The notes under the pieces: model-generated
What the model was told of the DNA's origin: nothing
The model's input: the letters and a program-made list of their open reading frames with translations, nothing else
Databases searched by the model: none
From: an uncultured Rubrobacteraceae bacterium
GTDB lineage: Bacteria; Actinomycetota; Rubrobacteria; Rubrobacterales; Rubrobacteraceae
DNA: 6,745 nt
Direction of reading: 5' to 3'
NCBI GenBank assembly: GCA_902806015.1
Contig: CADCUZ010000124.1
Coordinates: forward strand, 1-6,745
Position numbers and translations under genes: made by a program
In this document: positions 1-5,861 of the stretch, piece after piece
Numbering within the stretch: the stretch's first letter is position 1
Layout of the letters: each line of letters opens with the position of its first letter

Positions 1-1
1 G

Positions 2-2020
2 CAGGCGCGAGAGATCATCCAGTTAGTCAACGGGAACGAGGGCGAGAGGCAGGTCCTCGACACGGCCTTCGAGATAGAGGGCTTCGCCCGCCACGCCGGC
101 ACCCACGCCGCCGGCGTCGTGATCTCCGAGGAACGCCTTACGGACATCGTGCCGCTCCAACGCGTCAAGGACACGGACTCCGTCATGGTCCAACACCCCA
201 TGAGCGACGTCGAGGCGCTGGGGCTCCTCAAGGTGGACTTTCTGGGCCTCCGCAACCTCGACGTCATCGAGGAGGCCCTGGAGACCATCCGGCAAAACGC
301 GGGCGAGGAGGTGGACATCCAAAACATCCCCCTGAACGACGAGAAGACGCTCAACATGTTCGCCCGGGGCGACACGTTCGGGGTCTTCCAGTTCGAGTCC
401 GGCGGGATGCAGCGGATGCTCCAGGAGGTCCGCCCGGACCGCTTCGACGACCTCGTAGCCCTGAACGCCCTCTACCGTCCCGGTCCGATGGACTACATCC
501 CCACCTTCAAGAAGGGCAAGCACGACCCCGATAGCGTGGAGTACCGCGACGAGCGCCTAAAGCCTATCCTGGAACCCACCTACGGGGTGGCCGCCTACCA
601 GGAACAACTCATGGAGATAAGCAAGCTCCTCGGCGGCTTCACCCCCGGGCAGGCGGACACGCTGCGCAAAGCCATCGGCAAGAAGAACGCCGCGATGCTC
701 GCGACGCTCAAGGACAAGTTCATGGAGGGCTGCGCCGCCAACGCCGTCTCGATCGAGGTCGCCGACGAGCTGTGGAACTGGATGGAGAAGGCGGGCGGCT
801 ACTCGTTCAACAAGAGCCACTCGGCCTGCTACTCGTTCCTCGCCTTCCAGACCGCGTACCTCAAGGCGCACTACCCGGAGGCGTACATGGCCGCGCTCAT
901 GAGCAGCGTCATGAACACCAAGGACCGGGTGCCGCAGTACGTGGCCGAGGCCAGGGCCATGAAGATAGAAGTCCTGCCGCCGGACGTGAACGAGAGTGGG
1001 CGAAGGTTCACGGTGGTGGGCCAGACCATCCGGTTCGGGCTCTCGGCGGTTAAGAACGTCGGGGAGAACACGGTCGAGGCGATCCGGGCCGCCAGGGAAG
1101 CGGGCGGGCCCTTCGCCGACATCTTCGACTTCTGCGAGCGGGTCGATTGTTCGACCTACAACAAACGCACCCTGGAGTCCCTCATAAAATGCGGGGCCTT
1201 CGACAACGTGGGACCCTGCCGGGCCGCCATGCTCGCCGTCCACGCCAAGACCGTCGAGCGCTCGACCAAGGGACTCAAGGGCGCGTGCGAGGACCAGTTC
1301 TCCATGTTCGACGACGCCGAGATAGCGCCCCCGAAGCCCCCCTTTCCCGACCTCGAGGACGACCGGCGCGAGACCCTGGAGTGGGAGAAGGAAACCCTGG
1401 GCCTCTACGTCTCGGACCACCCCCTTCGCCCGGTGCTCCACAAGCTCAAGAAGCACACAGATACGACGGCCTCGGACCTGGACCACTGCCGGGACGGGGC
1501 GATGGTGTGGGTCGGGGGGCTGGCGACGAGCGTCAGGACCAACACGACGCGCAAGGGCGACATGATGGGGATGCTCCAGCTCGACGATACGCGCGGCTTC
1601 GCGGAGGTGATGGTCTTCCCGAGGGTCTACGCCAAGTGCGCGAACTGCGTGCGCGAGGACGCCGTCCTCAAGGTCAAGGGCCGCGTCGAGCGCAAGGAGG
1701 GTGTCCCGCGCATCATCGCTATGGAGATGGAGGAGCTTCGCCTGGAGCCCGGGCCCGACCCCGTCTATCTCGACGCCTCTTGCTTTGTCGGCCTGCCCCG
1801 CGATTCTGCGGAAGCGGCCTTCGGCCTCCTCGCGGAGAATCCCGGGAGCAGCCCCGTCTTTCTCGTCTCCTCGGCCGACGGGCTCGAAGAGCGGGTCTTC
1901 GACGTGCAAGACTCCTCCGACCTTCACGCGGAGCTAAAGCAGATCCTGGGCCCCAGGTGCCTCTCCTACGCCCGTAGAGAGACCCCGGCCGCCGAGCCCG
2001 AGATGGAGCAGGTGTCTTAG
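2..2020 (+). CDS. dnaE: DNA polymerase III subunit alpha, C-terminal part (5' end outside window)
   Basis: Catalytic subunit of the replicative DNA polymerase III holoenzyme. The reading frame is open from base 2 to the TAG at 2018-2020, giving 672 residues with no start in the window, so the gene is cut by the left edge. The PHP domain and the first two palm aspartates are missing. Seen here: the GTHAAGVVI motif (residues 33-41 of the visible part), the palm motif LLKVDFLGLRNL whose Asp79 matches the third catalytic Asp (E. coli D555), VFQFESGGM, YRPGPMDYIP, EPTYGVAAYQEQ and FNKSHSACYS of the fingers, and a helix-hairpin-helix near FGLSAVKNVGE (345-355). QFSMF (432-436) fits the internal beta-clamp-binding motif, and an OB fold spans roughly 501-580. 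This is the ordinary DnaE layout with no PolC-type exonuclease insertion in the visible part. No strong terminator follows the stop. Identification is very secure; 'dnaE1' versus a second alpha subunit cannot be told without the N-terminus, although the clamp motif favours the replicative form. Confidence 0.97.
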   Translation, partial: QAREIIQLVNGNEGERQVLDTAFEIEGFARHAGTHAAGVVISEERLTDIVPLQRVKDTDSVMVQHPMSDVEALGLLKVDFLGLRNLDVIEEALETIRQNAGEEVDIQNIPLNDEKTLNMFARGDTFGVFQFESGGMQRMLQEVRPDRFDDLVALNALYRPGPMDYIPTFKKGKHDPDSVEYRDERLKPILEPTYGVAAYQEQLMEISKLLGGFTPGQADTLRKAIGKKNAAMLATLKDKFMEGCAANAVSIEVADELWNWMEKAGGYSFNKSHSACYSFLAFQTAYLKAHYPEAYMAALMSSVMNTKDRVPQYVAEARAMKIEVLPPDVNESGRRFTVVGQTIRFGLSAVKNVGENTVEAIRAAREAGGPFADIFDFCERVDCSTYNKRTLESLIKCGAFDNVGPCRAAMLAVHAKTVERSTKGLKGACEDQFSMFDDAEIAPPKPPFPDLEDDRRETLEWEKETLGLYVSDHPLRPVLHKLKKHTDTTASDLDHCRDGAMVWVGGLATSVRTNTTRKGDMMGMLQLDDTRGFAEVMVFPRVYAKCANCVREDAVLKVKGRVERKEGVPRIIAMEMEELRLEPGPDPVYLDASCFVGLPRDSAEAAFGLLAENPGSSPVFLVSSADGLEERVFDVQDSSDLHAELKQILGPRCLSYARRETPAAEPEMEQVS

Positions 2021-2072
2021 GGGGGTCTAGGGACCGCGTGACCGACGAGGTTCGTTGGACGGGGAGCAATCT

Positions 2073-2494
2073 ATGGTACGGACCGGATGCCAGCGCGGGG
2101 GTGCGTTGTGCCACGTGAGGCGAGGGCACCGACGCGCACCACTGCCAATGCCGCATATGCCAGATGGCGTTCGGCCACCTCCCCGGGGTGTTCTGCGGGG
2201 TCTACGGGAGACACTTCGGTGGGAGAAGGGGGAACCGGCGTACTACCATTCGTCCAAGATAGCGCGCCGGGGCTTCTGCCGCGGGTGCGGCACCCCGCTG
2301 ACCTTCGGGTACCTGGACTCGGACCAGGCGCACCTCGCCATCGGCGGTCCCGACGAGTTCGGGAGGTTCTATCCGGTGGCGCACTACGGCTCGGAGAGCA
2401 TCGTGGCCTCTTTTTTCCCGACGACGGACTCCCGCGCGAGCGCATGGAGGACGGCAAGAGGTTCGTGGCGAAATGGCGCACGGCGCGGGCTTGA
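2073..2494 (+). pseudogene. GFA/CENP-V-type zinc-binding protein, frameshifted
   Basis: Remains of a GFA-family gene (small zinc proteins named after glutathione-dependent formaldehyde-activating enzyme; most members have no proven substrate). The ATG at 2073 has GGGGAG six bases upstream. The family pattern is spread over three frames. MVRTGCQRGGALCHV (from 2073) is followed by GEGTDAHHCQCRICQMAFG in the next frame (about 2119-2202). LRETLRWEKGEPAYYHSSK through FCRGCGTPLTF to HYGSESIVAS returns to the first frame (about 2205-2410). FPDDGLPRERMEDGKRFVAKW ends at the TGA 2492-2494 in the third frame. Shifts therefore fall near 2115-2121, 2200-2207 and in the T6 run 2411-2416; one extra T there would restore ASFFPDDG. 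The first zinc motif, normally CxCG, reads CQRG, so a ligand is also lost. The gene starts 52 bases after dnaE. Three shifts plus the ligand loss favour a true pseudogene; sequencing error could explain the T-run shift. Confidence 0.8.
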
Positions 2495-2517
2495 CGAAGG
2501 GGCGGGTACCCCAGGAA

Positions 2518-2547
2518 CGAGCGGGCAGTACGCTGGGCCCTTGCTCG
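2518..2547 (+). terminator. GC-rich hairpin after the GFA remnant, possible terminator
   Basis: CGAGCGGGC (2518-2526) can pair with GCCC-TT-GCTCG (2537-2547) in a nine-pair stem with a two-base bulge and a ten-base loop. It sits 23 bases after the GFA stop and upstream of the aminotransferase promoter region. No U-tract follows, so termination is inferred from position and stem strength only. Confidence 0.35.
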
Positions 2548-2575
2548 GGGACGTGGACCGAGGTTGTCCTCGCGG

Positions 2576-2585
2576 GTTGTACAAC
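2576..2585. promoter_or_regulatory. Perfect palindrome GTTGTACAAC, candidate operator
   Basis: GTTGTACAAC is its own reverse complement. It lies 57 bases upstream of the aminotransferase ATG and covers the proposed -35 element (TTGTAC, 2577-2582). Such a site could bind a dimeric repressor, for example of the GntR or TetR type. The regulator is not in the window and the role is inferred from position and symmetry. Confidence 0.4.
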
Positions 2586-2606
2586 TCGTCCCGCAGGGAC
2601 TAGGAT
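2577..2606 (+). promoter_or_regulatory. Possible sigma-A promoter of the aminotransferase gene
   Basis: TTGTAC (2577-2582) and TAGGAT (2601-2606) are separated by 18 bases and would start transcription near 2613, giving a leader of about 30 bases with GAGAGGG at 2629-2635 as ribosome-binding site. The -10 box matches TATAAT at four of six positions and the -35 at three. The match is modest, but the position between the hairpin at 2518-2547 and the gene fits. Confidence 0.35.
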
Positions 2607-2642
2607 TGGTCCTTTCGCCCACGCACACGAGAGGGTAACCCG

Positions 2643-3743
2643 ATGACCGAGACCTTGCCCGAGAAGATAGTCTTTACCCGCGGCGTGCCGCCACCCGAGG
2701 CGTTCCCGACCGAAGACCTTGTGGAGTGCTTCGACGTGGCCGTGCGCGCGGATGCGGCGACCGTGTTGCAGTACGGCCAGCAGCGGGGCTACGCGCCGCT
2801 GAGGCGCGAGCTTGCCGAGGAGTATGGGGTCCTCGAGGCCGAGATACTCGTGGGCAACGGCTCCTTGCAATTGCAGGACCTCGTGGCTTCGTACCTCGTG
2901 CGGCCCGGGGAGGCGGTCTTTACCGAGCAGCCTAGCTACGACCGCGCTATAAAGACGTTCCGTCGCCGGGGGGCGCGGGCCATAGGAATACCGCTTGAGG
3001 AGGACGGGATCAGCGTGGACCGCCTGGAAGCGGCCCTCGCCAGGGAGGTCCCGGCTTTTCTGTACCTCGTGCCGGACTTCCAGAACCCGGCCGGCGCCAC
3101 GCTCTCGCTAGAGAAACGGCGCCGGATTGTCGAGCTGGCCAACAAGCACGACTTCTGGGTCGTAGAAGACATCCCGTACCGCAAGCTGCGCTACGAGGGC
3201 GAGGACCTACCGCTCTTGCGCGAGATAGACGCCTCGAGGGTCGTCACTATGAGCTCCTTTTCCAAGCTGCTCTCCCCCGGCATCCGGGTAGGGTTCATGA
3301 TCGCCCCCGAGAGCCTCATAGACGCCGCGACCGCCCTCGGAGAGGACACCTACCTCGCCCCGGTCCTCCCGACCCAGGCCGCCGTCGCCGAGTTCCTGCA
3401 TCGCGGCAAGTTGCAGCCAAACATAGACCGCCTCAAGGGGCTTTACACCCCCCGCTGGAAGACGATGTCCGACGCCGTCCGCCGCGAGCTGCCGGACGCC
3501 CAGGCATTCATCCCCGGGGGGGGCTTTTTCGTCAGCGTGATGCTCCCCGAGGACGCCAACACGGTGAACCTAGTAGGCCGGGGCAAGGACGCGGGCCTCG
3601 TGCTCACGCCCGGCGCCGCCTTCTTCGCGGACCCGGACGACGGCGTGGCCGTGCAGGGAGAGAGCTTCGTGCGGCTCCCGTTCTGCGCCGTGACGCCCGA
3701 GCAGATCGAGGAGGGAGTGAAGAGACTGGCAAGCCTCCTATAG
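2643..3743 (+). CDS. PLP-dependent aminotransferase (class I/II, MocR/2-aminoadipate-type fold)
   Basis: A 366-residue fold-type I aminotransferase expected to move an amino group between an amino acid and a 2-oxo acid in the cytosol. Visible landmarks: LQYGQQRGYAPLR (42-54), the usual entry motif of this group; GNGSLQLQDL (71-80), the phosphate-side loop; FQNPAG (146-151) with Asn148; VVEDIPYRKLRY (173-184) with Asp176 for the pyridine nitrogen and Tyr179; SSFSKLLSPGIRVGF (204-218) with Schiff-base Lys208 and phosphate-binding Arg215; and SFVRLPF (341-347) with carboxylate-binding Arg344. All catalytic residues are present. It starts directly with the catalytic domain, so it lacks the winged-helix half of MocR regulators and is an enzyme, not a regulator. 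GAGAGGG seven bases upstream supports the ATG at 2643. It appears to be a single-gene transcript with its own promoter. The substrate cannot be assigned; LysN-type 2-aminoadipate or broad aromatic/branched-chain transaminases are the nearest annotated types. Confidence 0.92.
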   Translation: MTETLPEKIVFTRGVPPPEAFPTEDLVECFDVAVRADAATVLQYGQQRGYAPLRRELAEEYGVLEAEILVGNGSLQLQDLVASYLVRPGEAVFTEQPSYDRAIKTFRRRGARAIGIPLEEDGISVDRLEAALAREVPAFLYLVPDFQNPAGATLSLEKRRRIVELANKHDFWVVEDIPYRKLRYEGEDLPLLREIDASRVVTMSSFSKLLSPGIRVGFMIAPESLIDAATALGEDTYLAPVLPTQAAVAEFLHRGKLQPNIDRLKGLYTPRWKTMSDAVRRELPDAQAFIPGGGFFVSVMLPEDANTVNLVGRGKDAGLVLTPGAAFFADPDDGVAVQGESFVRLPFCAVTPEQIEEGVKRLASLL

Positions 3744-3906
3744 CGCTTGGCCCCGGCCGTCGGCCCCGCGTAACCCGAAGGTTTCTCGCGGCCTGTCGCG
3801 GGTCGGGCCCGGGTTGCCTGGGACCGCTAGATTGCGGCGAAGTGCCGACAGCCGAAAAGGGGGTGGGTACGGGCGGCCTCTCGCGTACGCTCTGTCCGTG
3901 GCGAAG
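3744..3906. other. Intergenic stretch after the aminotransferase
   Basis: About 160 GC-rich bases between the aminotransferase stop and the mutY remnant. The only structure I can support is the hairpin at 3808-3822, described separately. No coding pattern with family resemblance is visible on either strand, and no clear promoter could be picked out for the mutY remnant. Confidence 0.6.
3808..3822 (+). terminator. Compact GC hairpin, possible terminator of the aminotransferase gene
   Basis: CCCGGG-TTG-CCTGGG gives a six-pair stem with one G-U wobble and a three-base loop. GGT (3801-3803) and ACC (3823-3825) can extend it across a bulge. It lies 65 bases after the stop codon and has no U-run, so it would be an atypical terminator. 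Confidence 0.3.
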
Positions 3907-4370
3907 ATGCCGGACTACGCGGTAAACCCGAAAGAAGACGAAAAAAGTACGCGGCCGTGCGGATGGCCCTGATCTCCTGGTTCCGCGAAAACGGCCGCGA
4001 CCTCCCGTGGCGCCGCACCCGGGACCCGTGGCGCATCCTGGTATCGGAGGTCATGCTCCAGCAGATCCAGGTCGTGCGCGCGATACCTTTCTACGAACGT
4101 TTCCTGGAACGCTTCCCGACCGTGGAGACCCTCTCGGCGGCGCCGCTCGCCGAGGCCATCAGGGCCTGGGGCGACCTGGGCCGCTACCGGCGGGTCGCGA
4201 ACCTGCACAGGACGGCCCGCATCGTCGTCGAGGAGCACGACGGCCGGATACCCGCCGACCCGGACGTGCTCGTGAAGCTTCCCGGCATCGGGCCTTACAC
4301 CGCCGGCGCGGTCGCCTGCTTCGCCTTCGAGAGGGATGTAAGAAAGCTTGTTCCCCGAAGTTCGCTCTAG
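3907..4370 (+). pseudogene. mutY paralogue, 3'-truncated and frameshifted
   Basis: N-terminal part of an adenine DNA glycosylase. From 3957 to 4337 it aligns without gaps to residues 21-147 of the intact MutY encoded at 4854-5822, about 99 of 127 residues identical by hand count. It keeps NGRDLPWRRTRDPWR, the catalytic Glu in SEVMLQQIQV, and the helix-hairpin-helix LPGIGPYTAGAVACFAFERD. Similarity stops abruptly after that Asp codon (4335-4337); the frame then reads VRKLVPRSSL to the TAG at 4368-4370. The catalytic Asp (five residues further on in the intact copy), the iron-sulfur cluster and the C-terminal domain are missing, so it cannot be active. The true start is probably ATG 3907 or GTG 3898 (MPDYAVNPKEDE...). 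That frame joins the mutY frame only if one A is added to the A6 run at 3941-3946. At 78% identity this is an old paralogue or an independently acquired copy, not a fresh duplication. Confidence 0.88.
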
Positions 4371-4425
4371 GGGTTCTCCGAACTTCTTGCTGAGGGGTTC
4401 TCCGAAGTTGGCACGGGGCTCTCGA
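4337..4425. repeat. Three evenly spaced iterons at the mutY breakpoint, possible insertion-sequence end
   Basis: A TTCYCCGAASTT core occurs at 4351-4362, 4374-4385 and 4398-4409, with periods of 23 and 24 bases. The last two share a 17-base block with one mismatch (4369-4385 and 4393-4409), and a degenerate fourth copy may begin near 4415. The array begins within about 15 bases of the point where mutY similarity ends, and a TG dinucleotide sits exactly at that junction (4337-4338). Multiple transposase-binding repeats behind a terminal TG are known from IS21-family ends, so a stranded IS end is the best explanation. No transposase and no opposite end are present, and I cannot confirm the family. 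Confidence 0.4.
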
Positions 4426-4472
4426 GGGGGGCATCCTGCACCTTGCTGGGCAAACAGCGCACCCGGAGGCCC

Positions 4473-4916
4473 ATGAACAGCGAGGAGGCACGCATCGTGG
4501 CCGAGGAACAACCACCGACCAACAACTGCGTCCCGGAGGAAGCGCCAGCCCGCCAGGACGTGGACGTTCTGCTGGACGTCTCCGAGCTCGAGGTAGACAA
4601 GATCCGCCTTACGGTAAGGGACCTCAGGGCCCACGTCTCCGTGCTCGCCGAGCTCGCCAGCCTGGTGAACCTGCAGATCGGCGTCGACGCCAGGCTCGAC
4701 CTCGACGAGCTGGAGATAGAGGGGACCAGCCCGCGACCTCGGCCGGAGGCTACTGCGATTAACCACACAGTCTCTCAACGAGGTCGGGTGAATGGTCGAT
4801 ACGTCTCGAAGTCGCGGTACCACTCGAAAACGAATCATTGCGTGCGTGATTGTTCAGGGCAGGCTCACCAGTACCGTCGTGTGTGGAGGATCGACCGACC
4901 AAGCCTTTTCGGATGA
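4473..4916 (+). pseudogene. Small conserved protein of unknown function with replaced C-terminus
   Basis: The ATG at 4473 follows GGAGG (4465-4469) at a short three-base gap; the frame runs to the TGA at 4914-4916 (147 residues). Residues 1-28 are a polar, acidic leader. Residues 29-84 (DVDVLLDVSELEVDKIRLTVRD..., ending LDELEIEG) form a regular alternating hydrophobic pattern, probably beta strands. They resemble a family of actinobacterial small hypothetical proteins that I remember as continuing with an Ala/Leu-rich helical segment after the IEG-type motif. I know no function for it. Here, from residue 85 (base 4725), the sequence turns into a basic, low-complexity tail with none of that character, and the frame overlaps the 3' end of the convergent mutY by 63 bases. 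I infer that the gene was cut near 4725 and now reads into unrelated DNA. It may still give a short protein. No signal peptide or membrane segment is visible. Confidence 0.6.
4725..4853. other. Unassigned junction DNA between the broken gene and mutY
   Basis: This stretch is less GC-rich than its surroundings and matches no family I recognise on either strand. It begins where the conserved part of the small hypothetical gene ends and stops at the mutY stop codon. On the minus strand it contains a weak five-pair stem (arms 4833-4837 and 4847-4851, loop nine) followed by TTTT (4830-4827), a poor candidate for a mutY terminator. Confidence 0.4.
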
Positions 4917-5822
4917 GATCCGCGCGAGCCCGTCCTTCCGCAGGCTTTCTACGACGCCCCGGAGCCAAGGCTGGTCCGCTTCGCCGAAGCCCAGCGCTTT
5001 CCCCAGTTCGCCGAGGGCCACGCCTTCCGGCGGGGCTTCGCGCAGCACGGCGAGCACCCTGCCGCGGTGGTGGCGGTTCGAGCCACCGCGCCCTAGGGTG
5101 GCCCTCGCGGCGTGGGGGCGCCCGGCGAGGGCTTCCGCGATGGTCGGGCGGGCGGCGCACAGTTCGCTCACGGGGCAGGCCGCGCACAGGGGCTTGCGGG
5201 CCTTGCACCGCAAGGCGCCCAGCTCCATGACGGACTGGCCCCATCCCCAGGCGCGGTCGCGGGGCACCATGGCCTCTGCGAGGCCCAAGAGCTGGCTCTC
5301 CTTCGCCTTCGGCTCCGGCACCTCCGCCCCGAAGAAGAGGCGGTGGAGCACCCGCCGGATGTTGGTGTCGAGGAAGTGGGCGTCGCGCTCGAAGGCGAAG
5401 CACGCCACGGCCCCGGCCGTATAGGGGCCCACGCCGGGCAGCTTCAGGAGCGCTTCGGGATCGGACGGCACCTCGCCGCCGTGCTCCTGGACGATGAGGC
5501 GGGCGGTCCTGTGGAGGCTCACCACCCGCCTGTAGCGGCCGAGGTCTCCCCACGCCCTGATGGCCTCCGAGAGCGGCGCCTCGGAGAGAGCCCGTGGCGT
5601 GGGGAACAGGGCGACGAACGATTCGTAGAAGGGGACCGCGCGCGTTACCTGGATCTGCTGGAGCATGACTTCGGAGACGAGCACGCGCCAGGGATCGCGG
5701 GTGCGCCGCCACGGCAGGTCGCGCCCGTTCTCCTCGAACCAGGGGATCAGGGCCCCGCGCACCGCCTCGGCCTTGGCGGCGTCAAACTCGAAACCGTTCG
5801 TGCGTGTCGCTTCCTCGCTCAC
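4854..5822 (-). CDS. mutY: Adenine DNA glycosylase MutY (A/G-specific), NUDIX-less form
   Basis: Base-excision repair enzyme that removes adenine mispaired with 8-oxoguanine. The 322-residue product starts at GTG 5822. Seen: PWRRTRDPWR (37-46); SEVMLQQIQV (50-59) with catalytic Glu51; helix-hairpin-helix LPGVGPYTAGAVACFAF (128-144) with Tyr134; LDTN (151-154) with catalytic Asp152 and Asn154; and the iron-sulfur ligands Cys206, Cys213, Cys216 and Cys222 in the C-x6-C-x2-C-x5-C spacing. The E. coli-type NUDIX-like domain is absent. Residues 252-302 (RGRVLAVLREAP... to LRKDGLARI) look like a short winged helix, as in mycobacterial MutY. Odd: where E. coli has LGYYAR, this protein has LGRYRR (94-99), with Arg96 at the position of E. 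coli Tyr82 (human MUTYH Tyr165). QQTQV reads QQIQV. No clear Shine-Dalgarno precedes the GTG; a promoter seven bases upstream suggests a leaderless message. All core catalytic residues are intact, so I regard it as the working copy. Confidence 0.95.
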   Translation of the reverse strand: MSEEATRTNGFEFDAAKAEAVRGALIPWFEENGRDLPWRRTRDPWRVLVSEVMLQQIQVTRAVPFYESFVALFPTPRALSEAPLSEAIRAWGDLGRYRRVVSLHRTARLIVQEHGGEVPSDPEALLKLPGVGPYTAGAVACFAFERDAHFLDTNIRRVLHRLFFGAEVPEPKAKESQLLGLAEAMVPRDRAWGWGQSVMELGALRCKARKPLCAACPVSELCAARPTIAEALAGRPHAARATLGRGGSNRHHRGRVLAVLREAPPEGVALGELGKALGFGEADQPWLRGVVESLRKDGLARISSEKAWSVDPPHTTVLVSLP

Positions 5823-5829
5823 GTCCGTG

Positions 5830-5857
5830 AGGGTACGCGCGCCGCCCCGTTAAACAA
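5830..5857 (-). promoter_or_regulatory. Possible leaderless promoter of mutY
   Basis: On the minus strand TTGTTT (5857-5852) and TACCCT (5835-5830) are 16 bases apart. The -10-like box ends seven bases before the GTG at 5822, so transcription would begin at or next to the start codon. Leaderless messages are common in Actinobacteria, and no ribosome-binding site is visible, which agrees. The box matches are weak. Confidence 0.3.
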
Positions 5858-5861
5858 GTCC

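Noticed and set aside
557..1927. A 456-codon open frame on the minus strand opposite dnaE.
   Set aside because: It is fully antisense to a secure dnaE and its translation is rich in Arg, Gly, His and Val with no family motif; long antisense frames are expected in GC-rich genes.
2021..2040. GGTC-TAGG-GACC mini-hairpin just after dnaE.
   Set aside because: Four base pairs with no U-tract is below what I would call a terminator.
3915..4838. A 307-codon minus-strand frame across the mutY remnant and the small hypothetical gene.
   Set aside because: Its sequence is the complement of recognisable coding motifs on the plus strand and shows no domain of its own.
4827..4851. Small hairpin plus TTTT downstream of mutY on the minus strand.
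   Set aside because: A five-pair AT-rich stem with a nine-base loop and only four T residues is too weak to call a terminator.
4759..5712. A 317-codon minus-strand frame overlapping mutY in another frame.
   Set aside because: It is Arg/Pro/Gly-rich shadow translation of mutY; the frame with the catalytic motifs and the four-cysteine cluster is the real one.
3957..5762. The inverted mutY segments as the arms of a composite transposon.
   Set aside because: The arms are mutY coding sequence only 78% identical in protein, and no transposase lies between or next to them.
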